Made by a program: the position numbers and the translations under genes. DNA of 15,991 nt from JBGSLN01 sp041740675. GTDB lineage: Bacteria > Pseudomonadota > Gammaproteobacteria > JBGSLN01. This document shows positions 1 through 7,909 of this stretch, piece by piece. The notes under the pieces are model-generated. The model was not told the DNA's origin. It searched no databases and saw nothing but the letters and a program-made list of their open reading frames with translations. Each line of letters opens with the position of its first letter. Positions within the stretch are counted from its first letter, which is position 1. The DNA lies in NCBI GenBank assembly GCA_041740675.1, contig JBGSLN010000060.1, positions 1-15,991 on the forward strand, in the 5' to 3' direction.

Positions 1-55
1 TTTGGTGTATTTTCTTATATTTTATTACTTTCCAATTAAATTTAGTACCTATCAT

Positions 56-1399
56 ATGATTCACTCAATTCCCTATGAAGAAAATACAGCTGAACTCTTT
101 AAGTTATTTGAAAATCAACCATGGGCAGTATTTCTAGATTCTTGCTACCCTTATAGCACAGCTGGTCGCTATGATATCATTGCTTTTCAACCGAAAATCA
201 CTTTGCAGTCTTTTCAAGACCATAGTCTAGTTTGTTTAGCCAATGGAGACTCAGAAATAACTAAGATAAGTCCTTTAGCTTTATTGAAGAAATATACGCT
301 TAAAAATAAAATGCCTGCTACCGATTTACCATTTATCGGGGGTGCAATTGGATATTTTAGTTATGATTTAGCACGTGTTTTAGAAAATTTACCTAACTTT
401 GAAGCGAGTGAAGGTCCAATCCCGCTGATGCAAGTTGGCATTTATGATAGTTGCATTGTCGTTGACCACCAGAAAAAGCAAACCTGGTTTATTTCTGATA
501 GCGATAAAGATTTTTCAGCCCATTTAGATATGTTAAAAAAATCTTCGATACAACCACCCTTTCAATTAACTAATAATTTTAAAGCGAATTTTACTAAACA
601 ATCTTATACTGATGCATTTAATAAAATAAAACATTATATTCATGAAGGTGACTGTTATCAGATTAATTTGACTCAACAATTTTCAGCACCTTTTCTTGGC
701 TCTACCTGGAATGCATATCAATATTTACGAAACATTAATCCTTCCCCGTATGCTGCTTATTTAAATTTTCCTGAAACTACGATAATGAGTTTTTCTCCAG
801 AAGAGTTTATTCGTTGCAAAGCAAATCATGTGATTACTCGACCTATCAAAGGTACTCGTCCGCGCAGTGATAATCCTACCATTGATATGCAAAACAAAAA
901 TGAATTATTAAATAGTGAAAAAGATCATGCTGAAAATCTAATGATTGTAGATTTGCTACGTAATGACTTAGGCAAAGTCTGCGAATATGGTTCAATTCAT
1001 GTTTCAAAATTATTTTCTTTAGAAAGTTTTACAAATGTACATCATCTTGTTAGCACCATTGAAGGTAACCTGCAAAAAAAATACAATGCTATTGACTTAC
1101 TAAGCGCATGTTTTCCTGGAGGGTCAATTACTGGAACTCCCAAAATTCGAGCAATGGAAATTATTGAAGAAATTGAACCAAATCAGCGAAATATTTATTG
1201 CGGTAGCATTGGTTATATTAATTATGCTGGAGATATGGATTTGAGCATTGCAATTCGAACTTTATACACTTGCAATAATATTATCTATTGTTCTGCAGGC
1301 GGTGCAATTGTAGCGGATTCAGAGGTTGATGCAGAATACCAAGAGGGTTTAGATAAGATAAAAATCTTATTACGAAGTTTAGAAAGGGGCAGTTTTTAA
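56..1399 (+). CDS. pabB: Aminodeoxychorismate synthase component I (PabB)
   Basis: Converts chorismate plus ammonia to 4-amino-4-deoxychorismate, the first step toward p-aminobenzoate and folate, normally with the glutaminase PabA; cytosolic. From the ATG at 56 the protein has 447 residues, close to E. coli PabB (453). Visible motifs are the N-terminal GGAIGYFSYDLAR, the chorismate-binding stretch HEGDCYQINLTQQF, PIKGTRPR (lysine at residue 265 from this start), ENLMIVDLLRNDLGKV, FPGGSITGTPKIRAMEI and a C-terminal SAGGAIVADSEVDAEYQEG. The lysine in PIKGT is the PabB-type residue; anthranilate synthase (TrpE) usually has alanine there. The frame is open back to a TTG at position 2, but those 18 extra hydrophobic residues do not look like PabB, so ATG 56 is preferred even though no clear Shine-Dalgarno precedes it. 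pabA and pabC are not in the window. The 3' end faces the lipoprotein gene across 4 bp. Confidence 0.93.
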   Translation: MIHSIPYEENTAELFKLFENQPWAVFLDSCYPYSTAGRYDIIAFQPKITLQSFQDHSLVCLANGDSEITKISPLALLKKYTLKNKMPATDLPFIGGAIGYFSYDLARVLENLPNFEASEGPIPLMQVGIYDSCIVVDHQKKQTWFISDSDKDFSAHLDMLKKSSIQPPFQLTNNFKANFTKQSYTDAFNKIKHYIHEGDCYQINLTQQFSAPFLGSTWNAYQYLRNINPSPYAAYLNFPETTIMSFSPEEFIRCKANHVITRPIKGTRPRSDNPTIDMQNKNELLNSEKDHAENLMIVDLLRNDLGKVCEYGSIHVSKLFSLESFTNVHHLVSTIEGNLQKKYNAIDLLSACFPGGSITGTPKIRAMEIIEEIEPNQRNIYCGSIGYINYAGDMDLSIAIRTLYTCNNIIYCSAGGAIVADSEVDAEYQEGLDKIKILLRSLERGSF

Positions 1400-1403
1400 T
1401 TGA

Positions 1404-1682
1404 TTATGGAGAAGAATTAGGCACAGAAACCGTCTGATTTTGCGAAGGTAAAACTGTAGCAGACCCTGTTTGAGTCGGAAAATCCAAAAACGGTGCTCCT
1501 AATACTTGAGCTTTCCCTGGTAACATTGGAGTAGTTTGTGTCGCTTGTGAAGCGGGTTGGGGTTGCCTGGTAAAATCTTCAGGTACTTCCTTATTCATTA
1601 CCATATCAGTATTTTTTTGTTCCCGTCCACACGCTGTTAAAATTAAAGCAAATGCGAGAATCATAAAAATTTTTTTAGACAT
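1404..1682 (-). CDS. Small lipoprotein of unknown function
   Basis: The 92-residue product starts with a lysine pair, a hydrophobic core and the lipobox LTAC-G, so signal peptidase II should cleave before Cys18; the mature form would have about 75 residues. Gly rather than Asp follows the cysteine, consistent with outer-membrane sorting. The mature part is rich in Pro, Gln, Thr and Ser, with no recognisable domain and probably little fixed structure. The start is supported by GAGG (1691-1694 on the minus strand) 8 nt before the ATG. It is a single gene, convergent with pabB, with no terminator visible in the 4-bp gap. It resembles short lineage-specific lipoproteins and lacks the GLKGPLY-type signature of LptM. 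I do not recognise a family. Confidence 0.8.
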   Translation of the reverse strand: MSKKIFMILAFALILTACGREQKNTDMVMNKEVPEDFTRQPQPASQATQTTPMLPGKAQVLGAPFLDFPTQTGSATVLPSQNQTVSVPNSSP

Positions 1683-1846
1683 ATGTTTTGCCTCATAAAA
1701 TACAATTTATTATTCAGGGTTATTTCTATTACACCTTCAATTGAGCTATACTTAACGCACCTGAATTTTCGGGTAAACATTTAAATTTATGTTGTTGTAT
1801 TATGTTGTAATTTTAGCGCAGATTATGATTGGATTTTTGTGATTTG

Positions 1847-1898
1847 CGTTAAAAAAACAGGAGGAATAGTTATTCTTCTTTTGAGTGTTTTTTTAACG
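1847..1898. repeat. Long hairpin with perfect 12-bp outer arms
   Basis: CGTTAAAAAAAC (1847-1858) is the exact reverse complement of GTTTTTTTAACG (1887-1898). Inside the arms, AGGAGGAATA (1859-1868) pairs with TATTCTTCTT (1871-1880), counting two G-U wobbles in RNA; the innermost pairs must open to form a loop. TTGAGT (1881-1886) is left as a one-sided bulge. Neither flank carries a T-run placed as in an intrinsic terminator, so it is not a plain terminator. The sequence AGGAGG on the left arm is a perfect Shine-Dalgarno core, but no ATG follows at a suitable distance. It could be a leader RNA structure for the LeuA-like gene, if transcription starts upstream of it, or a dispersed repeat. Confidence 0.6.
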
Positions 1899-1962
1899 AA
1901 AAACAAGCAACCACAGCCTTAAGATGTGATGCTAAAAACCGAAATTTCTGGCTCCTTAAGTA

Positions 1963-1968
1963 TATAAT
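1963..1968 (+). promoter_or_regulatory. Candidate -10 box for the LeuA-like/hmgA unit
   Basis: TATAAT is a perfect match to the sigma-70 -10 consensus, 55 nt before the start codon at 2024. No good -35 hexamer lies 16-18 bp upstream (CGAAAT at 17), so an activator may be needed or the match may be chance in AT-rich DNA. Transcription from here would begin downstream of the 1847-1898 hairpin, which would then act only as DNA. Confidence 0.35.
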
Positions 1969-2023
1969 ACCACAATTCTTAGGCTATGATGTCATTGATT
2001 TTACTTAGAGAAGGTAGTGAGAT

Positions 2024-3694
2024 ATGAAACAAACCGTTTATAAAATACATCCTAAATTTACTTTAGAAAATCGTCAATGGCCAGATAATTCTATGTCTTC
2101 TGCGCCTCGCTGGAGTAGTTTAGATTTATATTTGGGGCAACAGTCCTTATTAAATCCCATGAGTGTGCATCAAAAATTACGTTTGTTTGATATTTTAGTC
2201 GAAGTTGGTTTTAAAGAAATCAGCATCAGCAACCCTGGTGCTTCAGAAAACAATTTATTGCTACTCAATGCATTAGTCGGAGAAAATCTTATTCCCGATG
2301 ACGTTAGGATTCAAGTGACATTTCCTTGTAATTCTGAATTAATCACAAAAAGTATTCCTCTTTTAAATAAAATAAAAAATTTAAATTTACAACTTGAAGT
2401 TCCTTGTTCTGATAATTTTATTCAACTAAATTTTGACTTAAATAGTCGCGAATTTAAAACAAAAGCCCTAAATGCAGCCACAACTCTAAAACAACAAATT
2501 AATACTCATCTTGAAAAATCAAATATACAATACAGCTTATCTTTGGAAGATTTTATGGGTGCAGATAAAAAGCTTTTATTAGAGATCGCTCATGAAATTA
2601 CAAACATCTGGTTACCAAGTACTTCTCCATTAATTATCCATCTCCCTAATACCATGGATTATGGCTCACCTGCAAATTATGCAGATGGTTTTGAATGGTT
2701 TATAAAAAATTTTAAAAATGCTGATAAATCTATTTTCAGTACTTTCTCAAAAAACAATCGTGGCAATGCCGTCGCTAACTGCGAACTAGCGCTACAAGCG
2801 GGAGCAACTCGTGTTGAAGGTAGCTTATTAGGTATTGGTGAACGTGCTGGTAATAATGATTTAATTATTATGGCCTTGAACATGCACTGCCAAAACATTA
2901 AATCGAATATTGAAATTAAACATATTGATAAGCTAATAGAAACTATTCAAGAAACTACGCGTATTCTTCCTCCTGTTCGCCATCCTTATTCTGGTGATTT
3001 ATCTTTTACTGCATTATCACCAGGGCAGCAAAACATCATTTATAAAGGCTTACACCAGTTTGAACATTCAAAAGATAAGGTTTGGGATGTTCCTTACTTA
3101 AACTTAAATCCAGCAGATGTTGGGCGTGTTTATGAATCTGTCAAATATCAAACAACTGATGAATCAGATGATAAATTAATTAATATGCTTACAAATAATT
3201 TTGGTTTTCATCTTCCGAAATTATTAGCTGGGGAATTTAGTAATTTAGCTAAAGAAAAATTTTCAAATGATATAGCACATTTATCTCCGAATGAAGTACG
3301 TGATGTCTTCATGGATATCTATACTCGTAATCGGCATCCGATAGAATTGAAATCCATTAACTTTGAAAAAGCAGCTATTAATTCTGAAGAAGATCAGCTG
3401 CATTGCCAAGCTGTAATTGAGTTTAATGGCATAAGCCACGAATTAAATGGTACAGGCGAAGGCGCTCTTGATACATTAGTAAATGCATTTTCTAAAGATC
3501 TAAATTTACAAATTGACGTTGCAAGTTTCTACCAAAATGCTTTAACACATGGATCTAATGCATTGGCAGCAACTTATGTAAAAGTTGTTGACAAAGATGC
3601 AAAAGGTTATTGGGGGGTAGGTATTGATGGTGACAGTACCCTATCCGCTATTAAAGCGTTTTTTAACGCAGTAAATCGTTGTCAGCTACATTAG
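2024..3694 (+). CDS. LeuA-like (2-isopropylmalate synthase family) protein lacking the catalytic metal site
   Basis: This 556-residue protein matches type-2 alpha-isopropylmalate synthases end to end: TIM barrel (about 25-320), linker subdomains with VPYLNLNPADVGRVYESV (356-373), and the C-terminal LeuA regulatory domain (about 440-552). Active enzymes join acetyl-CoA to 2-oxoisovalerate in leucine synthesis. Here the DLRDGNQ motif reads DLYLGQQ (34-40), so catalytic Arg and the metal-binding Asp are Tyr36 and Leu37. The metal-binding H-x-H-N-D-R-G reads FSKNNRG (241-247). Asn of GNGER is Ile271, and the catalytic His of the S-x-S-H-Q stretch is Gln335. Glu175, Thr210, GERAGN and Tyr370 remain. 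The frame is intact and the regulatory domain well kept, so this is not a decaying gene; it looks like a pseudoenzyme or a protein with a changed function. GAGAAGG (2008-2014) supports the start. hmgA follows after 10 nt. Automatic annotation as leuA would probably be wrong in function. Confidence 0.85.
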   Translation: MKQTVYKIHPKFTLENRQWPDNSMSSAPRWSSLDLYLGQQSLLNPMSVHQKLRLFDILVEVGFKEISISNPGASENNLLLLNALVGENLIPDDVRIQVTFPCNSELITKSIPLLNKIKNLNLQLEVPCSDNFIQLNFDLNSREFKTKALNAATTLKQQINTHLEKSNIQYSLSLEDFMGADKKLLLEIAHEITNIWLPSTSPLIIHLPNTMDYGSPANYADGFEWFIKNFKNADKSIFSTFSKNNRGNAVANCELALQAGATRVEGSLLGIGERAGNNDLIIMALNMHCQNIKSNIEIKHIDKLIETIQETTRILPPVRHPYSGDLSFTALSPGQQNIIYKGLHQFEHSKDKVWDVPYLNLNPADVGRVYESVKYQTTDESDDKLINMLTNNFGFHLPKLLAGEFSNLAKEKFSNDIAHLSPNEVRDVFMDIYTRNRHPIELKSINFEKAAINSEEDQLHCQAVIEFNGISHELNGTGEGALDTLVNAFSKDLNLQIDVASFYQNALTHGSNALAATYVKVVDKDAKGYWGVGIDGDSTLSAIKAFFNAVNRCQLH

Positions 3695-3704
3695 GAACGA
3701 ACTC

Positions 3705-4994
3705 ATGGATGAGTTAAATTATCTAACTGGTTTTGCTAATCACTTTGCAACTGAAGCCTTGCCAAATACTCTGCCACAAGGCCAAAATTCACCTCAAAAA
3801 GTAAATTATGGCCTATATGCAGAGCAGTTATCTGGCACTGCATTTACTGCACCTAAAGGGCAAAACCACCGTAGTTGGCTTTATCGAATTTACCCTTCTG
3901 TATCGCATGGACAATTTCATCCGATGAAGTCGAGCTTTATCTATAATATTTCTGCAACTGAAATTCCAATTTCTCCTAATCAAATGCGTTGGGATCCTCT
4001 ACCCTTTCCTGAACAACCCACAATGTTTATTGAAGGATGGTTACCATTTGCAGCTTCTGGAAATTCTAACCTACATCAAGGAGCCACTACATATTTATAT
4101 GCCTGTAATAAAAATATGGAAAATGAATTTTTTTATTCAGCAGATGGTGAATTATTGATTGTACCTCAAGTTGGAAAACTATTAGTTCGAACTGAATTTG
4201 GTTTGCTTACTGTTGCGCCTGAAGAAATATTAGTAATTCCACGCGGTATTAGATTTCAAGTGAAACTTTTTGAAAAAACAGCACGTGGCTATATTTGCGA
4301 AAACCATGGTGCTTCTTTTCGATTACCAGAACGTGGCCTCATTGGTGCAAATGGCTTAGCTAATGAACGCGATTTTCTCTATCCAGTGGCATTTTATGAA
4401 GATATTGACACTGAGCATACTTTAATTTGTAAATTCCTTGGAAATCTTTGGCAAGCGACTTTAGATTTTTCACCACTAAATGTTGTCGCCTGGCATGGTA
4501 ATTATGCGCCCTATAAATATTCATTAAAAAATTTTAATACCATTAACTCAGTTAGTTTTGATCATACTGACCCTTCAATTTTTACCGTACTTACATCACC
4601 AACTGCTATTCCTGGAGTTGCAAATATTGACTTTGTAATTTTTCCTGAACGCTGGAGTGTTGCCGAGCATACATTTAGACCGCCTTATTTTCATCGTAAT
4701 GTGATGAGTGAGTTAATGGGATTAGTAAAAGGCGAATATGATGCAAAACCAGAAGGATTTCATCCTGGTGGTGTTAGCATTCATAATTGTATGTCTCCGC
4801 ATGGACCTGATGCTATGTCATTTGAGATTAACTGTCGGATTGCATTAAAACCAAAATATCTTGATAATATTTTAGCATTTATGTTTGAATGTTCCTTACC
4901 ATGGATTCCTTCAAAACATGCCATTAACTCTCCGCTATTGCAAAAAAAATATCTGGATTGTTGGAAAGATTTAAAGAAGCGGTTTTCACTTTAA
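3705..4994 (+). CDS. hmgA: Homogentisate 1,2-dioxygenase
   Basis: Non-haem Fe(II) enzyme that opens the ring of homogentisate to maleylacetoacetate in tyrosine and phenylalanine breakdown; cytosolic. The 429-residue length is usual. The N-terminal signature GFANHFATEALP, with LYAEQLSGTAFTAP and RSWLYRI, is clear. By alignment to the human enzyme (constant offset of 5), the iron ligands are His330 (PYFHRN), Glu336 (MSELMG) and His366 (SPHGPD), and the active-site His287 (SFDHTDPSIF) and His360 (SIHNCM) are present, so it should be active. AGGAA (3693-3697) overlaps the stop codon of the LeuA-like gene and sits 7 nt before the ATG, which suggests coupled translation. The usual partners fumarylacetoacetase and maleylacetoacetate isomerase are absent; the next gene is convergent lpxK, 19 bp away. 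Confidence 0.96.
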   Translation: MDELNYLTGFANHFATEALPNTLPQGQNSPQKVNYGLYAEQLSGTAFTAPKGQNHRSWLYRIYPSVSHGQFHPMKSSFIYNISATEIPISPNQMRWDPLPFPEQPTMFIEGWLPFAASGNSNLHQGATTYLYACNKNMENEFFYSADGELLIVPQVGKLLVRTEFGLLTVAPEEILVIPRGIRFQVKLFEKTARGYICENHGASFRLPERGLIGANGLANERDFLYPVAFYEDIDTEHTLICKFLGNLWQATLDFSPLNVVAWHGNYAPYKYSLKNFNTINSVSFDHTDPSIFTVLTSPTAIPGVANIDFVIFPERWSVAEHTFRPPYFHRNVMSELMGLVKGEYDAKPEGFHPGGVSIHNCMSPHGPDAMSFEINCRIALKPKYLDNILAFMFECSLPWIPSKHAINSPLLQKKYLDCWKDLKKRFSL

Positions 4995-5013
4995 AGCCCA
5001 TTTTTATGAAGAC

Positions 5014-6030
5014 TCATTTTACTGCCCTCAATTTTTCTAAAAATATGTATTCAAACTCTGGTGAAACATTCGCGCTTACAGGCAAATAATACATTCTTTC
5101 AGTTGCGAACGCTTGACATTTAACAGCATCTTTTTCTGTCATTAAGTAATTTACTTGTGGATCAATCTGAAAATCTTTAATTGTATACTGATAATGATCC
5201 GGCATGGCTTGTTTTTCAAATGACAAATTTAGTTGTTCTAACGTTTGAAAAAATCGTTCAGGATTGCCAATGCCTGCCATTGCAATGAGTTTTTTACCTT
5301 CGAATAATTTTAGATCAGTTACTGCATGTTTGGTTTTTAAATTATAGAGAGTGCCTGGAATTAAATTCATTAAATATGATTTTTTTTTCTTATGCGGATT
5401 ATTGTTAACTGTTAGTTCTGTAAAATTATCTAGAGTATTAATTACAACGAAATCCACTTCAGTCAAACGTTTTGCAGATTCACGCAAAGGTCCCGCAGGA
5501 AAAAGAAATCCATTACCAAATTTCCGTTGACCGTCTATTACCACCATTTCAATGTCACGTTGTAATGCGTAATGTTGTAAACCATCATCAGAAATAATAA
5601 TGTCACAAGAAAATTGCTTTAATAAATATTCAGCGGCATAAGACCGATGCGGATCAATCACGACAGGTACACCCGTTCGAAGATGAATTAATAGCGGCTC
5701 ATCACCCGCATCAGCAGCTGATGAATTCATGCTGACGTTATACGGAAAATTTTTTACTTTACAGCCATAGCCGCGACTTACTACGCCAGGTTTAAAACCC
5801 TGAGATTTCAATAATTCAACCATTGCAATGACAAGAGGTGTTTTGCCAGTACCACCTAAAGTAATATTACCCACTATAATTACTGGCACTGGCATTCGAT
5901 ATGATTTTAAAATGTTTTTTTGGAATAGCCATCGACGAATTTTAACAATCAATCCATAGATAATCGCAATAGGCATTAATAAAAAAAGTAAAATTGATTT
6001 TTTATAGTAAAGTTCAGCGAATGCTTTCAC
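5014..6030 (-). CDS. lpxK: Tetraacyldisaccharide 4'-kinase (LpxK)
   Basis: Phosphorylates the 4' position of the lipid A disaccharide, giving lipid IVA, at the inner-membrane face. The 338-residue protein has an N-terminal membrane anchor (about 12-31), the P-loop GNITLGGTGKTP (54-65), SRGYG (85-89), DAGDEP (107-112), DDGLQHY (148-154) and GPLRE (180-184), all typical of LpxK. Length is slightly above E. coli (328); a lysine-rich insert (HKKKK) lies near residue 215. The start is GTG, placed directly after the TAA of msbA with no gap; GAGG in the last msbA codons, 5 nt upstream, is the ribosome-binding site, so translation is coupled to msbA. The order msbA-lpxK is the classical gammaproteobacterial arrangement. 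The stop is TGA. Confidence 0.96.
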   Translation of the reverse strand: MKAFAELYYKKSILLFLLMPIAIIYGLIVKIRRWLFQKNILKSYRMPVPVIIVGNITLGGTGKTPLVIAMVELLKSQGFKPGVVSRGYGCKVKNFPYNVSMNSSAADAGDEPLLIHLRTGVPVVIDPHRSYAAEYLLKQFSCDIIISDDGLQHYALQRDIEMVVIDGQRKFGNGFLFPAGPLRESAKRLTEVDFVVINTLDNFTELTVNNNPHKKKKSYLMNLIPGTLYNLKTKHAVTDLKLFEGKKLIAMAGIGNPERFFQTLEQLNLSFEKQAMPDHYQYTIKDFQIDPQVNYLMTEKDAVKCQAFATERMYYLPVSANVSPEFEYIFLEKLRAVK

Positions 6031-7860
6031 TTATGCCTCTATGCTTTCAGTCTTTTCAACCATTGTTGGAACTTCAGTAAATTGCATTGAATGCAATTTA
6101 CTATATTCACCATTGATCTTCAATAAAGTAAAATGATCACCTTCTTCAATGATCTCACCTTCTTTCATAACCAATATTTTATCGGCATTTTCTATAGTAG
6201 ATAATCGATGCGCTATCACCAATGTCGTGCGATTTTTAATTAATCGTGGCAGTGCATCTTGAATTGTACGTTCTGACTCGGTATCTAAAGCAGATGTGGC
6301 TTCATCTAAAATTAAAATAGGGGCATCCTTCAGCAATGCACGAGCAATGGCAATTCGTTGTCTTTGACCACCAGAAAGCAATAAGCCATTTTCACCAATA
6401 CGCGTATCAAGTCCTTCTGGTAATGCAGCAATAAACTCCCAAGCATTAGCTGCTTTTGCTGCATCAATAATCTCTGCCTCACTCACATTATTAATTCGTC
6501 CATAAGAAATATTACATCGAATAGTATCATTAAATAAAATAACATGCTGTGACACATAAGCAAATTGATCGCGCAAACTTTCTAAGGTTGCTTTGCGTAT
6601 ATTCATACCATCAATTAAAATTTCACCGGTAAATTCATCATAAAAACGCGGCAATAAATTCACCAAGGTCGATTTACCACTACCAGATTTACCGACTAAC
6701 GCCACAGTTGAGCCTGATTTTATAGAAATGTTTAAATTTTTTAATATTGGTTTATCAGGTGCGGATGCATAAGAGAAACTCAAGTTGCGAATTTTAATTT
6801 CTCCTTTGACACGTGAGAAAATTTCTTTACCATCATCAGTTTCACCAGGCTCATCCAATAAATCAAAAATGCCTTCAGCGCCTACTACCCCTTGTTGAAT
6901 ACTATTATTAATCGTTGAAATGTTTTTTACTGGTTTTAACATAGCGAGCATTGCAGCAAGAATTGAAGCAAACCCCCCTGCAGTAATATTTCCAACATGC
7001 GTTGTCGCTAAATAAATAGTAATGGCAATGATCACTGAAATAATTAATTGCACGATCGGTGATGCAATAGCATTTGTTGCTATTAATTCTAATTCTTTAT
7101 TTCGATTATCAGTGGTAGCTGTAATAAATTTATTTGCTTCATAGGCTTGACCACCAAAGGTACGAATCACTCGGTAACCTTCAATGGCTTCTTCTGCGAT
7201 ATGTGTGACATCACCCATACGTGCTTGAACACGTCTGCCATAACGTCGTATTCGTTTACCTGAAAATGAAGAAGTAATGGCAATGATAGGTGTAACTGCA
7301 AAAAATAGTAACGTTAGTTTCCAACTTATAATAAACATAACAATCAATAAACCGACAATAGTACAGCTCTCGCGTACTAAGATTATCAGTGAATTAGCAC
7401 TAGCATTAGAAACTTGATCGACATTGTATAATAATGTTGAAATTAAACCACCCGATGTTTTTTTATCATAATAATTAGCCGGTAATTTTAGTAAGTGATT
7501 AAACACCATTTGTCGTAACGTCATCACTACATTTCGGCTGATTCGACTAATAGAATAAGTTGCCAAAAATGATGCTATGCCTCTTAGCAAAAATGCAACA
7601 ATTACAAATATAGGTAATAGTTCAATAAATTCTTTATTTTTTGCAATGAACCCTTGATCCAATAAAGGCTTTAACGACCAAGTTAATCCTGCATCCACTG
7701 CTGCATTACCACATATGCCGATCAATCCTATAATAAATCCGATTTTATAGCGCCAAACAATTTGAAACAGTCGGGTATATACTTTAAGCACTTCTTCCCT
7801 ATTGCGTTTTTGCTCCGCATTTTTAGGTCCATAATCTCGATATTTTACTAGCTTTACCAT
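6031..7860 (-). CDS. msbA: Lipid A export ABC transporter, ATPase and permease (MsbA)
   Basis: Homodimeric half-transporter that flips lipid A core from the inner to the outer leaflet of the cytoplasmic membrane. Residues about 40-320 form the six-helix membrane domain; the ATPase follows with Walker A GKSGSGKST (390-398), Q-loop Gln438, signature LSGGQ (495-499), Walker B ILILDE (515-520) and switch His551. All catalytic residues are present. The 609-residue length exceeds E. coli MsbA (582) because of a charged N-terminal extension of about 30 residues and a short C-terminal tail after MQF. The ATG at 7860 has only a weak GAG 8 nt upstream, so an internal GTG near codon 24 cannot be excluded. 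It lies 49 nt after the DUF502 gene and abuts lpxK. Neighbouring lpxK separates MsbA from other lipid or peptide exporters. Confidence 0.95.
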   Translation of the reverse strand: MVKLVKYRDYGPKNAEQKRNREEVLKVYTRLFQIVWRYKIGFIIGLIGICGNAAVDAGLTWSLKPLLDQGFIAKNKEFIELLPIFVIVAFLLRGIASFLATYSISRISRNVVMTLRQMVFNHLLKLPANYYDKKTSGGLISTLLYNVDQVSNASANSLIILVRESCTIVGLLIVMFIISWKLTLLFFAVTPIIAITSSFSGKRIRRYGRRVQARMGDVTHIAEEAIEGYRVIRTFGGQAYEANKFITATTDNRNKELELIATNAIASPIVQLIISVIIAITIYLATTHVGNITAGGFASILAAMLAMLKPVKNISTINNSIQQGVVGAEGIFDLLDEPGETDDGKEIFSRVKGEIKIRNLSFSYASAPDKPILKNLNISIKSGSTVALVGKSGSGKSTLVNLLPRFYDEFTGEILIDGMNIRKATLESLRDQFAYVSQHVILFNDTIRCNISYGRINNVSEAEIIDAAKAANAWEFIAALPEGLDTRIGENGLLLSGGQRQRIAIARALLKDAPILILDEATSALDTESERTIQDALPRLIKNRTTLVIAHRLSTIENADKILVMKEGEIIEEGDHFTLLKINGEYSKLHSMQFTEVPTMVEKTESIEA

Positions 7861-7909
7861 TTTTTTAACTCATCTTTTAAAAGGCATTAAAAAGTTTATC
7901 TAAAGCCAG

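Larger units (their letters stand above)
1683..2023. other. 341-bp intergenic region between divergent genes
   Basis: This gap separates the lipoprotein gene (leftward) from the LeuA-like gene (rightward) and must hold both promoters. No ORF with a credible start is visible. It contains a 52-nt hairpin (1847-1898), a direct repeat of CCTTAAG (1917-1923 and 1954-1960), a TATAAT box (1963-1968) and a GAGAAGG ribosome-binding site (2008-2014). The stretch 1683-1846 is AT-rich with nothing else I can name. I see no leader peptide with a run of leucine codons of the leuL type. Confidence 0.7.

Noticed and set aside
56..1399. Anthranilate synthase component I (trpE)
   Set aside because: The PIKGT lysine and the best-matching motifs are those of PabB.
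1847..1898. Rho-independent terminator
   Set aside because: No U-run directly follows the stem on either strand, and no gene ends just upstream of it on the plus strand or just before it on the minus strand.
1917..1960. CCTTAAG direct repeat as operator pair
   Set aside because: The seven-base copies (1917-1923, 1954-1960) contain the self-complementary CTTAAG and are too short to separate from chance in AT-rich DNA.
2677..2898. Minus-strand ORF of 73 codons inside the LeuA-like gene
   Set aside because: It is antisense to a full-length conserved gene, has no ribosome-binding site I can see and no family resemblance.
2024..3694. Calling this gene functional leuA
   Set aside because: The fold matches, but the Arg/Asp pair, both metal-binding His and the metal-binding Asn are all replaced, so isopropylmalate synthase activity is not supported.
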